Shown piece by piece: positions 1 to 6,456 of a stretch of DNA of 8,688 nucleotides; the stretch's first letter is position 1, and the number at the start of each line of letters is the position of its first letter. Made by a program: the position numbers and the translations under genes. The stretch covers positions 1 to 8,688 of the forward strand of contig CAUASQ010000069.1 of assembly GCA_958431945.1 (NCBI GenBank), read 5' to 3'. The DNA comes from an uncultured Collinsella sp. Lineage in GTDB: Bacteria > Actinomycetota > Coriobacteriia > Coriobacteriales > Coriobacteriaceae. The notes under the pieces were generated by a model that worked only from the letters and a program-made list of their open reading frames with translations, did no database searches and was not told where the DNA came from.

Positions 1-1244
1 TACTCGTGATCTTGGTAAATCTCACGCGGAGCAAGCTCCGAATGTTTGCGTTTTAAGGTCTTAGGGGCCTTATATGTGTTGCTCTCGAAGTCGATGTACT
101 CGGTCTGCTTGAGCAGGCGCTCAATCATCTCCTCGTGGTCGAACAGCTCCCAGGCCTCGTGCACGGCATCGAGTTTGGCGTGCGTCTCGGGACGACGCGG
201 CATAAACAGCGTGCAGCAGTCGGACGCCGCCTCGGTGGAAATATCGAACGTGCCGATTTCCTGAGCGCGCGCAATAATCTCCTGCTTGTCCGAACCGATC
301 AACGGACGGAACACGGGGATCCTGACGGCCTCGTTGACGGCCATGATGTTCTCGAGCGTCTGGGAGGCAACCTGTCCAAGCGATTCGCCCGTAACGATGG
401 CCTTGGCACCCTCGATGTGTGCAATGCGCTCAGCAACCGAATACATAATGCGGCGATACATGATCACGCGCAGGTTGCTGGGACAGGTGACCGAAATCTC
501 ACGCTGGCAGTCGCCAAACGGCACCACGTACAGGCGGCCGATCTGGACACCCGGCTCAAGCGCACGGATGATATCCTGCACCAAATACTCGCTCGTATCG
601 GGCGTCTGCGGACGACCGGAGAAATGCACCGGCACGCAAACCGCGCCGCGGCGCGCGAGCATCCAGGTCGCCACCGGAGAATCGATACCCGAGGACAGCA
701 GCGTCACGACCTTGCCGGCAGAACCCACCGGCAGACCGCCCACGCCGCGCTCGGAGCGTGCGTACACGTAGACACTACCCTGAACCACCAGAACGTGCAC
801 CATCGCGTCGGGGTCGTGCATCTGGACCTTTTTATCGGGAAACGCCTCACACAGCACCTCGCCAACCTGTCGATTGATATCGATCGAGGTGAGCTCATAG
901 TCAGTATTGGAGCGCTTGGCGTGCACCTTAAACGAATCGAAGGAACCAAACTCGCGCAGCGCCTTCACGGCGGCGGCGCAGTACTCCTGCGGGTCGCGGT
1001 TGGTGTGATACGCCAAAGACACACGGGCAACGCCGGGGACGGTGCGGATGACACGCGCCGCCTCGTCGGCCTGATGCTCGTTAAAGGTCACGAGGATATA
1101 ACCGGAAATTCGAGACACGGCGTTCACGGAAAAGGCGGCCAAGGCCGCCTTGATGTTATCCATGAGGATATGCTCAAAATGTGCGCGGTTCTTGCCCTTC
1201 AGCCCAACCTCGTGATAGTGGACTAGGCAGACGCGAGCCGCCAT
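1..1244 (-). CDS. thiI: tRNA 4-thiouridine synthase ThiI (C-terminus cut by window edge)
   Basis: ThiI adenylates U8 of tRNA and transfers sulfur to make 4-thiouridine; in many bacteria it also feeds sulfur to thiamine thiazole synthesis. I translated 414 codons by hand from ATG 1244 without meeting a stop, so the gene runs off the left edge. The N-terminal ferredoxin-like and THUMP part covers about residues 1-165. The PP-loop ATPase domain starts with the nucleotide-binding motif SSGIDSPVA at residues 184-192; the usual form is SGGIDSPVA, so one Gly is Ser here. A DCCTLF motif places a Cys pair at 343-344, where E. coli has the conserved Cys344. The visible tail after this pair is already about 70 residues, somewhat longer than I recall for Bacillus ThiI. 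Whether a rhodanese domain follows cannot be seen. The ATG follows the rpoZ TAA with no gap and no clear ribosome site, which suggests translational coupling. The family call is firm. Confidence 0.93.
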   Translation of the reverse strand, partial: MAARVCLVHYHEVGLKGKNRAHFEHILMDNIKAALAAFSVNAVSRISGYILVTFNEHQADEAARVIRTVPGVARVSLAYHTNRDPQEYCAAAVKALREFGSFDSFKVHAKRSNTDYELTSIDINRQVGEVLCEAFPDKKVQMHDPDAMVHVLVVQGSVYVYARSERGVGGLPVGSAGKVVTLLSSGIDSPVATWMLARRGAVCVPVHFSGRPQTPDTSEYLVQDIIRALEPGVQIGRLYVVPFGDCQREISVTCPSNLRVIMYRRIMYSVAERIAHIEGAKAIVTGESLGQVASQTLENIMAVNEAVRIPVFRPLIGSDKQEIIARAQEIGTFDISTEAASDCCTLFMPRRPETHAKLDAVHEAWELFDHEEMIERLLKQTEYIDFESNTYKAPKTLKRKHSELAPREIYQDHE

Positions 1245-1526
1245 TTAGGCTTCAGCAACCTTGTGGCCGAGCGCCTTCTCGTAACGGGCCTCGTCGTAAG
1301 AGATGTCGCCGTCGACAATCTCGTCCATAGCCATCGAGATGGTATCGGCACCGGAAAGCCCGATGGTGATGTCATCAACATCCTGGACGGCAAGCACGCG
1401 GTTGTGCTGGCCACGCAGCATGCTATTGATGTCGCAGGCGCGCTTGGAGGCAAGCGAAGCGAGCAGGAAGCGGTTGTGATCGGTCTTCTCCAGAAGATCG
1501 TCAATGCAAGGCTTTACAACGGACAC
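1245..1526 (-). CDS. rpoZ: DNA-directed RNA polymerase subunit omega
   Basis: Omega is the small subunit that helps fold and assemble the beta-prime subunit of RNA polymerase. The 93-residue product has the family signature in order: an N-terminal IDDLLEKTDHNRF segment, then the conserved CDINSMLRGQ helix (usually ARDIN-like in relatives), and an acidic C-terminal half with DEIVDGDISYDEA. The length suits a bacterial omega. The start is GTG at 1526, five bases after the gmk stop; an AAGGA lies about 10 bases upstream and a GAGG, which overlaps the gmk TGA, lies closer. The stop TAA touches the thiI ATG. Its position after gmk is the usual actinobacterial order, and it is likely translated from the mihF-gmk-rpoZ-thiI message. 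Confidence 0.95.
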   Translation of the reverse strand: MSVVKPCIDDLLEKTDHNRFLLASLASKRACDINSMLRGQHNRVLAVQDVDDITIGLSGADTISMAMDEIVDGDISYDEARYEKALGHKVAEA

Positions 1527-1531
1527 GGACC

Positions 1532-2101
1532 TCAGATCCTTTCATGCATATCGAGAACGCGAACGAGCTCATCGGTCGCGCGGTCGAGATCGTCATTCAC
1601 CACGACGTCGTCGTAGCGGTCGGCAAGGGCAAGCTCATCGGCAGCGTTTGCCATACGCAGCTCAATCGTCTCGGGCGTCTCGGTACCGCGACCGACTAGA
1701 CGCTCGCGGAGCACCTCAAGCGAAGGCGGCTTGATAAAGATCAGCACGGCCTCGGGGAAACGCTCCTTCACCTGCAGGGCGCCCTGGACATCGATCTCCA
1801 AAATCAGAGACGAGCCCGAGGCGAGCTTGGATGTGACCTCGCTCACCAACGTGCCGTAGCAGTTACCGTGGACCTCGGCCCACTCAACAAACTCACCGTT
1901 TGCCACGCGGCGGTCGAACTCCTCGCGCGTCAGAAAAAAGTAGTTGACGCCGTCGACCTCACCTTTTCGTGGTGCTCGCGTGGTAGCCGAAACCGTCAGA
2001 CCCAGGTTCGAGCGGCGCTCGCGCACACGAGTGACGAGCGTACCCTTGCCTGCGCCTGACGGTCCAGAAATCACAAAGAGCTTGGAATCCTGAGCGCTCA
2101 C
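1532..2101 (-). CDS. gmk: Guanylate kinase
   Basis: Guanylate kinase phosphorylates GMP (and dGMP) to GDP with ATP, a cytosolic and essential step of purine nucleotide metabolism. The 189-residue product has the P-loop GPSGAGKGT at residues 13-21, the GMP-binding region with SATTRAPRKGE and VEWAEVHGNCYGT, the LEIDVQGA strand, and the LID region with RLVGRGTET. Length is normal for the family. The start is GTG at 2101, directly abutting the mihF TAA (TAAGTG) with no strong ribosome site, so translation is probably coupled to mihF. No residue typical of the family looks missing. Confidence 0.96.
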   Translation of the reverse strand: MSAQDSKLFVISGPSGAGKGTLVTRVRERRSNLGLTVSATTRAPRKGEVDGVNYFFLTREEFDRRVANGEFVEWAEVHGNCYGTLVSEVTSKLASGSSLILEIDVQGALQVKERFPEAVLIFIKPPSLEVLRERLVGRGTETPETIELRMANAADELALADRYDDVVVNDDLDRATDELVRVLDMHERI

Positions 2102-2410
2102 TTATTTGGTCAGCTGCTCGAGGAGCTGCTCGCGCTGACGGACACCGAGGCCCTGGACGCGACGAGTAGCGGAGATACCGAGCTCCTCCATGATCTTGGC
2201 GGCCTTGGCCTTGCCATAACCGGGGAGAGACTCGATGAGGGTGGAAACCTTCATGCGGGAAGCGATGGGGTCATCGGAGTTGAGCACGGACTCGAGGGAC
2301 TTCTCGCCCTTCTTGATCTGCTCGCGAAGCTCAGCGCGGGCGTGACGTGCGGCAGCAGCCTTCTCAAGAGCCTGCTTGCGCTGCTCGTCGGTAAGCTGAG
2401 GGAGTGCCAT
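2102..2410 (-). CDS. mihF: Integration host factor, actinobacterial type (MihF)
   Basis: This 102-residue basic protein matches the actinobacterial integration host factor family, a nucleoid-associated protein first known as the host factor for mycobacteriophage L5 integration and unrelated in fold to the HU/IHF alpha-beta family. Visible features are an N-terminal helix rich in Ala, Arg and Lys (MALPQLTDEQ, then EKAAAARHARAELRE), a middle segment KVSTLIESLPGYGKAKA with the helix-two-turn-helix GYGK DNA-binding element, and a C-terminal RRVQGLGVRQREQL. The start is set at ATG 2410 because GGAGGT sits five bases upstream; an in-frame TTG at 2422 overlaps that ribosome site and is unlikely. Family knowledge gives the DNA-binding role; targets here are unknown. 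It heads the cluster with gmk, rpoZ and thiI, as in mycobacteria, where mihF also precedes gmk and rpoZ. Confidence 0.93.
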   Translation of the reverse strand: MALPQLTDEQRKQALEKAAAARHARAELREQIKKGEKSLESVLNSDDPIASRMKVSTLIESLPGYGKAKAAKIMEELGISATRRVQGLGVRQREQLLEQLTK

Positions 2411-2416
2411 TCGTAC
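2411..2416 (-). promoter_or_regulatory. Spacer between mihF ribosome site and ATG (fixes the mihF start)
   Basis: On the minus strand GGAGG (2420-2416) is followed by TACGA and then the ATG at 2410. This is a near-perfect Shine-Dalgarno match at good spacing and decides the mihF start in favour of ATG 2410 over TTG 2422. Confidence 0.8.
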
Positions 2417-2454
2417 CTCCAAATAGTTGGGTTATATCTGATTCAATAATTGGC

Positions 2455-2463
2455 ATTTTAGCA
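2455..2463 (-). promoter_or_regulatory. Candidate extended -10 promoter for mihF-gmk-rpoZ-thiI
   Basis: The minus strand reads TGCTAAAAT, an extended -10 (TGn plus TAAAAT) ending 44 bases before the mihF ATG. No good -35 lies at 17 bases; TTGGCC (2486-2481) is 20 bases away. The surrounding sequence is AT-rich compared with the genes. This is inferred from consensus only. A start near 2448 would give a leader of about 38 bases. Confidence 0.4.
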
Positions 2464-2539
2464 CGTAAAACGTACAAAATGGCCAATCGCGGCTCCATAG
2501 GTTAGACGATACCCGCAAAAAGTGCAATATACTGCGCCC

Positions 2540-2604
2540 AAAGTTAAGCCCCTGACCTGCGATTCCACACAAAGGATGGGAAAGTTTACGCAGGCACAGG
2601 GGTT
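2540..2604 (-). terminator. Long stem-loop after pyrF; probable terminator or structured RNA
   Basis: On the minus strand AACCCCTG (2604-2597) and CCTGCG (2594-2589) pair with CGCAGG (2561-2556) and CAGGGG (2554-2549), separated by a one- against two-base bulge. The 27-base loop holds a further TTCC/GGAA pair (2582-2579 with 2566-2563). The downstream tail is CTTAACTTT, a poor U-tract; the opposite strand has a better tail (TTATTTTG). It lies between pyrF and the mihF promoter and so is the natural end of the pyr transcript, but the loop is long for a simple terminator. Confidence 0.45.
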
Positions 2605-2649
2605 ATTTTGTGCTAATGAGACCCAAAAGTGGTGACTTAGGGGAATCTT

Positions 2650-3366
2650 TTACGCGACGTTTTCGACCAGCTCGGCGACGATGGCGTCAAAGGCGGCAAC
2701 CGGATCGTCGGCACCGGTGATGGGACGGCCCACCACAATGTGGCTTGCGCCACGCTCGATAGCCTGGGAAGGCGTCGCCACGCGGGACTGGTCACCAAGG
2801 GCGGCACCCACCGGACGCACACCCGGAGTCACGATCAGGGCATCAGGACCCAGCAGCTCACGCATGTCGTGAGCCTCCATCGGCGAGCACACGATGCCAT
2901 CGATGCCGTTGGCCTGAGCAAGCTTTGCCAAGCGGGCGGCCTCCTCGGCCACGGGCGACTCGACGCCGATCTCGCTCAAGGCATCCTGATTCATGCTCGT
3001 GAGCACGGTGATGGCGACGAGTTTGGCGCGGTCCTCACGCGCCTCCTCGGCACCCTCGCGGCAGGCAGCGAGCATAGCACCCGAGCCCAGGCCGTGGACC
3101 GAAAGCAGGTCGGCACCGGCAAGCGAGGCCGAGCGGGCAGCGCCGCGCACCTGATGCGGAATGTCATGGAACTTAAGGTCGAGGAAGACCTTAAAGCCAA
3201 GGTCCTTAAAGGTCTTGACGATCTGGGGACCCTCAGCGTAATAGAGCGTCATGCCGACCTTGAGCCAGGCAGCATGGCCCGAAAGCTCGTGGGCGAGCTC
3301 GAGCGCGCGCTCACGGTCGCAGTCGAGGGCGACGATAACACGGTCGCGGGCATCATTCTCTAGCAT
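2650..3366 (-). CDS. pyrF: Orotidine 5'-phosphate decarboxylase
   Basis: PyrF decarboxylates OMP to UMP, the last step of de novo UMP synthesis. The 238-residue product begins with the VIVALDCD strand (10-17) carrying the first active-site Asp, and has the family signature LDLKFHDIP at 62-70, with the catalytic tetrad residues Asp63, Lys65 and Asp68. The phosphate-binding end is seen in VTPGVRP and HIVVGRPI. Length and sequence fit the Bacillus-like (group I) enzyme. The start ATG 3366 overlaps the pyrD stop by 7 bases (ATGCTAG), and a GGTGGG lies about 9 bases upstream, inside pyrD. It is the last gene of the pyr operon; a long stem-loop follows its TAA. Confidence 0.97.
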   Translation of the reverse strand: MLENDARDRVIVALDCDRERALELAHELSGHAAWLKVGMTLYYAEGPQIVKTFKDLGFKVFLDLKFHDIPHQVRGAARSASLAGADLLSVHGLGSGAMLAACREGAEEAREDRAKLVAITVLTSMNQDALSEIGVESPVAEEAARLAKLAQANGIDGIVCSPMEAHDMRELLGPDALIVTPGVRPVGAALGDQSRVATPSQAIERGASHIVVGRPITGADDPVAAFDAIVAELVENVA

Positions 3367-4268
3367 TCGAAAGCACCCACCAGCTCGTTGATGTCCTTTA
3401 CGCCCTGGGACTCGGCCCAGGCCTCGAGCTCATGCGCGATCTTAAGCGAAGCGCACGGATCGACGAAGTTGGCCATGCCGACCGACACGCAGGTGGCGCC
3501 GGCCAGGATAAACTCAGCCGCATCCTCGCCAGTCATGACACCGCCGACACCGTTGATGGGGATATCGACGGCCTGGGCAACCTCCCAGACCATGCGCACG
3601 GCGATGTGGTGGCACAGCGGGCCCGAAAGGCCGCCCTTGGGCTTGGCCACGCGGGACTTGCGGGTATGGACGTCGATGGCCATGCCCTGGATGGAGTTGA
3701 TGACCGAAAGGCCGTCGGCGCCGGCAGCCTCGAGGGCCTTGGCGATCTCGGCGACGTTGACCGGCGCCATCTTCACGAACAGCGGCTTATCGGTCACCTT
3801 GCGGCAAGCAGCCATAACGGAAGAGGCGCCCTCGGGCGTGGAGCCCATGGCGGCACCGCCGGCGGCGATATTAGGGCAGCTCACGTTGATCTCGTAGCCG
3901 GCAGTCCAGGGGCACAGCTCGACATACATCTCGAGTGCGCGGACAAACTCGTCAACGGAGTGCCCGGCAACCTGGCAAATGACCTGGCAACCGTCCTTGG
4001 ACAGCTGCTCGAGCCACGGGCCGGACTCACGGGCAAAGGCGGCGACACCGGGGTTCTGAAGGCCCACGGAGTTGATCATACCGCCGGGAATCTCGGCCAT
4101 GCGGGGGGCGGGGTTGCCGGGCCAGGGCTCGGCAGCGCAACCCTTGGTGGTGATGGCGCCCAGCTGGGAAACATCAAAGAAGTTCTGGAACTGCCAACCG
4201 TAGCCAAAGGTACCGGCTGCGGTGTTGATGGGGTTCTGCATCTTGACGCCGCCGAAATCGACGGCCAT
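3360..4268 (-). CDS. pyrD: Dihydroorotate dehydrogenase B, catalytic subunit (class 1B)
   Basis: This FMN-containing subunit oxidises dihydroorotate to orotate; with PyrK it passes electrons to NAD+. From ATG 4268 it is 302 residues. It opens with MAVDFGGVKMQNPI, then AAGTFGYG, the PGGMINSVGLQNPG substrate/FMN region (61-74), and the class 1 catalytic loop NVSCPN with active Cys131. The C-terminal FMN-phosphate region is INGVGGVMTGEDA and GATCVSVG. A Cys rather than Ser as active base, and the pyrK neighbour, put it in class 1. The start is uncertain: in-frame GTG codons lie at 4283 (1-base overlap with the pyrK stop, with GGTGG 7 bases upstream) and 4274, and either would add a few residues similar to Bacillus PyrD. 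It overlaps pyrF at its 3' end. Confidence 0.95.
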   Translation of the reverse strand: MAVDFGGVKMQNPINTAAGTFGYGWQFQNFFDVSQLGAITTKGCAAEPWPGNPAPRMAEIPGGMINSVGLQNPGVAAFARESGPWLEQLSKDGCQVICQVAGHSVDEFVRALEMYVELCPWTAGYEINVSCPNIAAGGAAMGSTPEGASSVMAACRKVTDKPLFVKMAPVNVAEIAKALEAAGADGLSVINSIQGMAIDVHTRKSRVAKPKGGLSGPLCHHIAVRMVWEVAQAVDIPINGVGGVMTGEDAAEFILAGATCVSVGMANFVDPCASLKIAHELEAWAESQGVKDINELVGAFEC

Positions 4269-4282
4269 GTTCACGGTACCCA

Positions 4283-5074
4283 CTAGAAGACCACCACCTT
4301 GGAAGCATCGAACACGGGGCCGCACATGCAAGCACCCTTCATACCGTCGACCGTCTCGACATTGCAGGTGTTGCAGGCGCCAAAGCCACAGCTCATCATG
4401 CGCTCAAGCGACACCTCGCAGTACGCACCGGCCTCGGCGGCAGCGACGGCGACTTTCTTCATCATGACGGCGGGACCGCAGCTGGCGACGTAGTCGTAGC
4501 CGCCCTCGCCGAGCAGCTCGGCTGCCGGGTCGGTGCAAAAACCGTGCGCGCCCAGCGAGCCGTCGTCGGTACAAACGTTGACCGTGGCACCCAGCGCGCG
4601 GAACTCATCGATGCCCACGGCCTTGGACGCGGTGCCAAAGCCCAGGCACACGTCGACGGCCACACCCTGCTCGGCAAGCATGCCGGCGAGGCAGAGCACG
4701 GGAGGAACGCCGATGCCGCCCGCCACGAGCAGCGCCTTCCTGGTGCCCTCGGGAACAAGCCAGCCGCGGCCGCCAGGGCCCAACAGGTTGGACTTGGAGC
4801 CGGGGGCCATCTGCGACAGGCGACGGGTGTCGTCGCCCACGACGGCGTACCACAGCTCGACGGTGCCGGCTTGGGCGTCGGCGCGATAGAAGCTCAAGGG
4901 CACGCGAAGCAGCGAAGAGGCATCGCCGGGCACGGCGATGTTCACAAACTGACCGGGCTTGAGCGCACTTGCAAGCTTGGGGGCCGAAATAACGAGCGAG
5001 AAGATGCCGTCGGCGATCTCCTGGTTCGAGACGACCTCGAAGTCGTGCATGCGTGCAGTGGAAGGTGTGGGCAT
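4283..5074 (-). CDS. pyrK: Dihydroorotate dehydrogenase B, electron transfer subunit
   Basis: PyrK is the FAD and [2Fe-2S] subunit that carries electrons from PyrD's FMN to NAD+. The 263-residue product has an N-terminal FAD barrel with the RVPLSFY motif (57-63; usually RRPIS-like) after PGQFVNI, an NAD-binding half beginning LLVAGGIGVPP (115-125), and a C-terminal cluster-binding stretch SCGFGACNTC. Cluster ligands are Cys229, Cys234 and Cys237; the fourth is Cys249 or Cys251, since the segment ends ACMCGPVF instead of the more usual single-Cys form. ATG 5074 is chosen because GGAG stands 5 bases upstream; Met9 has no ribosome site. It lies between pyrC and pyrD, after a 92-base gap with hairpins. 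Confidence 0.95.
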   Translation of the reverse strand: MPTPSTARMHDFEVVSNQEIADGIFSLVISAPKLASALKPGQFVNIAVPGDASSLLRVPLSFYRADAQAGTVELWYAVVGDDTRRLSQMAPGSKSNLLGPGGRGWLVPEGTRKALLVAGGIGVPPVLCLAGMLAEQGVAVDVCLGFGTASKAVGIDEFRALGATVNVCTDDGSLGAHGFCTDPAAELLGEGGYDYVASCGPAVMMKKVAVAAAEAGAYCEVSLERMMSCGFGACNTCNVETVDGMKGACMCGPVFDASKVVVF

Positions 5075-5089
5075 AGACGCTCCAATCCC

Positions 5090-5105
5090 CCATGCGGTTG
5101 CATGG
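5090..5105 (-). repeat. Perfect 6-bp inverted repeat just before the pyrK ribosome site
   Basis: CCATGC-GGTT-GCATGG on the + strand (CCATGC-AACC-GCATGG in the message) forms a tetraloop hairpin whose 3' arm runs into the G-rich stretch leading to the pyrK GGAG. Just upstream GTTC-GCCT-GAAC is another small hairpin. They could affect access to the pyrK ribosome site; that role is inference. Confidence 0.5.
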
Positions 5106-5113
5106 TTCAGGCG

Positions 5114-5145
5114 AACAGAAAACGCGGCACCGCAAGGGCGCCGCG
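5114..5145 (-). terminator. Intrinsic terminator-like hairpin between pyrC and pyrK
   Basis: In the minus-strand RNA CGCGGCGCC (5145-5137) pairs with GGTGCCGCG (5131-5123), giving 9 pairs with one G-U around a 5-base loop (CTTGC). TTTTCTGTT follows directly. This is a good intrinsic terminator by form, with a short U-tract, inside an otherwise continuous operon. Partial read-through would lower pyrK-pyrD-pyrF expression relative to pyrR-pyrB-pyrC. I saw no convincing promoter in the remaining 40 bases before pyrK. Confidence 0.65.
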
Positions 5146-5166
5146 CACAAAAGCGATAAGGCTATG

Positions 5167-6456
5167 CTAGCAGATGCAGCCGTCGGCGAGCGTCTGCTTA
5201 CCGCCGACAAACACATCGGTGGCACGACCGGTGAGCGTGCGGCCGGCAAAACCGGAGTTCTCGGCGCGCGACTCGTAGCCGTCCTCGCCGACCGTCCAGG
5301 TGGCAGACGCGTCGAAGACAGTCAGGTCGGCAACGGAGCCCGCCTTGACCTGAACCTGGTCGAGGCCCAGGATCTCACGCGGCTTGATGGCCATGAGCTC
5401 GACCATGCGGCCCATGCCCATCTTACCGGTGTTGACCAGCTCGGTAAGTACGAGCGCCAGCGAGGTCTCGAGGCCGATCATGCCGAAGGGCGCAAGCTCG
5501 AACTCACGGGCCTTCTCCCACGGGGTGTGGGGAGCGTGGTCGGTGACGATGGCGTCGACGGTGCCGTCGATGACGCCCTGACGGATAGCCTCGGCGTCCT
5601 CGTCGGTACGCAGCGGCGGGTTGACCTTGAGCGAGGTGTTGTAAGTCTCGTCCAGGTCGTTCTCGGTCAGGAACATGTGATGCGGGGTGGCCTCGCAGGT
5701 AACCTGAACGCCAGCGGCCTTACCGGCACGCACGATCTCCAGGCCGTGGGCGGTGGAGATGTGCTGGATGTGCAGCTTGGCACCGGTCAGCTTTGCGATC
5801 TCGATGTCGCGGGCGATCTGGAGCTCCTCGCCGGCAGCCGGCCAGCCCTCGAGAGCCAGACGGGTCGATACCTTGCCCTCGTTGATCTGGCCGTGGCCGA
5901 CCAGGTCCTCGTCCTGGCAGTGGCTCATAAAGACCTTGCCGAACATCTTGCCGTAGTCCATGCAGCGACGGAGCATGCCCGCGCCCTGCACGCCGCGACC
6001 GTCGTCGGTGAAGGCGACAGCGCCGTGGGCGACCATATCGCCCATCTCGGACATGGCCTCGCCTTTAAGACCGCGGGTCATGGCGCCCGACGGATAGACG
6101 CGGCAGTGACCGACCTCGGCAGCGCGGGACTTGACGAACTCCACGACGGTGCCGTTATCGGTGACGGGATCGGTGTTGGGCATGGCGCACACGCCGGTGA
6201 AGCCGCCCTTGGCAGCTGCACGGGTGCCGCTCTCGATGTCCTCTTTGACCTCGTAGCCGGGCTCGCGAAGGTGAACGTGCATATCCACCAGACCGGGGAC
6301 GAGGTACTTGCCGGAAAGGTCGCGGACCTCGGCTCCCTCGACGGCGAGATTCTCGCCGACCTCGGCGATCTTGTCGCCGTCAATCAGGACGTCAACGACA
6401 CCGTCAAGCTCGACGGACGGGTCGACGACGTGGGCATTCTTAAGAAGCAAGGCCAT
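5167..6456 (-). CDS. pyrC: Dihydroorotase
   Basis: PyrC is the zinc amidohydrolase that cyclises carbamoyl aspartate to dihydroorotate. The 429-residue product fits the Bacillus-type (class I) enzyme. Metal ligands follow the family order: DMHVHLREPG with His60 and His62, an Asp in FTDDG (151-152), His179 in SHCQD, His232 in QHIST, and catalytic Asp306 in TDHAPH. PNTDP (93-97) and NPPLR are also present. The start is ATG 6456, eight bases after a GGAGG that lies inside the end of pyrB; the alternative upstream start at 6471 overlaps that ribosome site. It overlaps pyrB by 17 bases, so the two are surely co-transcribed and probably translationally coupled. A terminator-like hairpin follows its TAG. 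Confidence 0.97.
   Translation of the reverse strand: MALLLKNAHVVDPSVELDGVVDVLIDGDKIAEVGENLAVEGAEVRDLSGKYLVPGLVDMHVHLREPGYEVKEDIESGTRAAAKGGFTGVCAMPNTDPVTDNGTVVEFVKSRAAEVGHCRVYPSGAMTRGLKGEAMSEMGDMVAHGAVAFTDDGRGVQGAGMLRRCMDYGKMFGKVFMSHCQDEDLVGHGQINEGKVSTRLALEGWPAAGEELQIARDIEIAKLTGAKLHIQHISTAHGLEIVRAGKAAGVQVTCEATPHHMFLTENDLDETYNTSLKVNPPLRTDEDAEAIRQGVIDGTVDAIVTDHAPHTPWEKAREFELAPFGMIGLETSLALVLTELVNTGKMGMGRMVELMAIKPREILGLDQVQVKAGSVADLTVFDASATWTVGEDGYESRAENSGFAGRTLTGRATDVFVGGKQTLADGCIC

Noticed and set aside
135..1226. Long + strand open frame (363 codons) opposite thiI
   Set aside because: It lies wholly antisense to a well-conserved ThiI reading, has Arg/His/Gly-rich composition typical of antisense frames in GC-rich genes, and shows no recognisable domain.
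2411..2422. TTG start for mihF giving four extra residues before MALP
   Set aside because: The TTG overlaps the GGAGGT ribosome site of the ATG at 2410, and family members begin at MALP-like sequence.
2540..2604. SRP (4.5S) RNA gene in the pyrF-mihF gap
   Set aside because: The stem contains GGTCAGGGG but lacks the conserved GGAAGCAGCC-type apical loop, so it is not SRP RNA.
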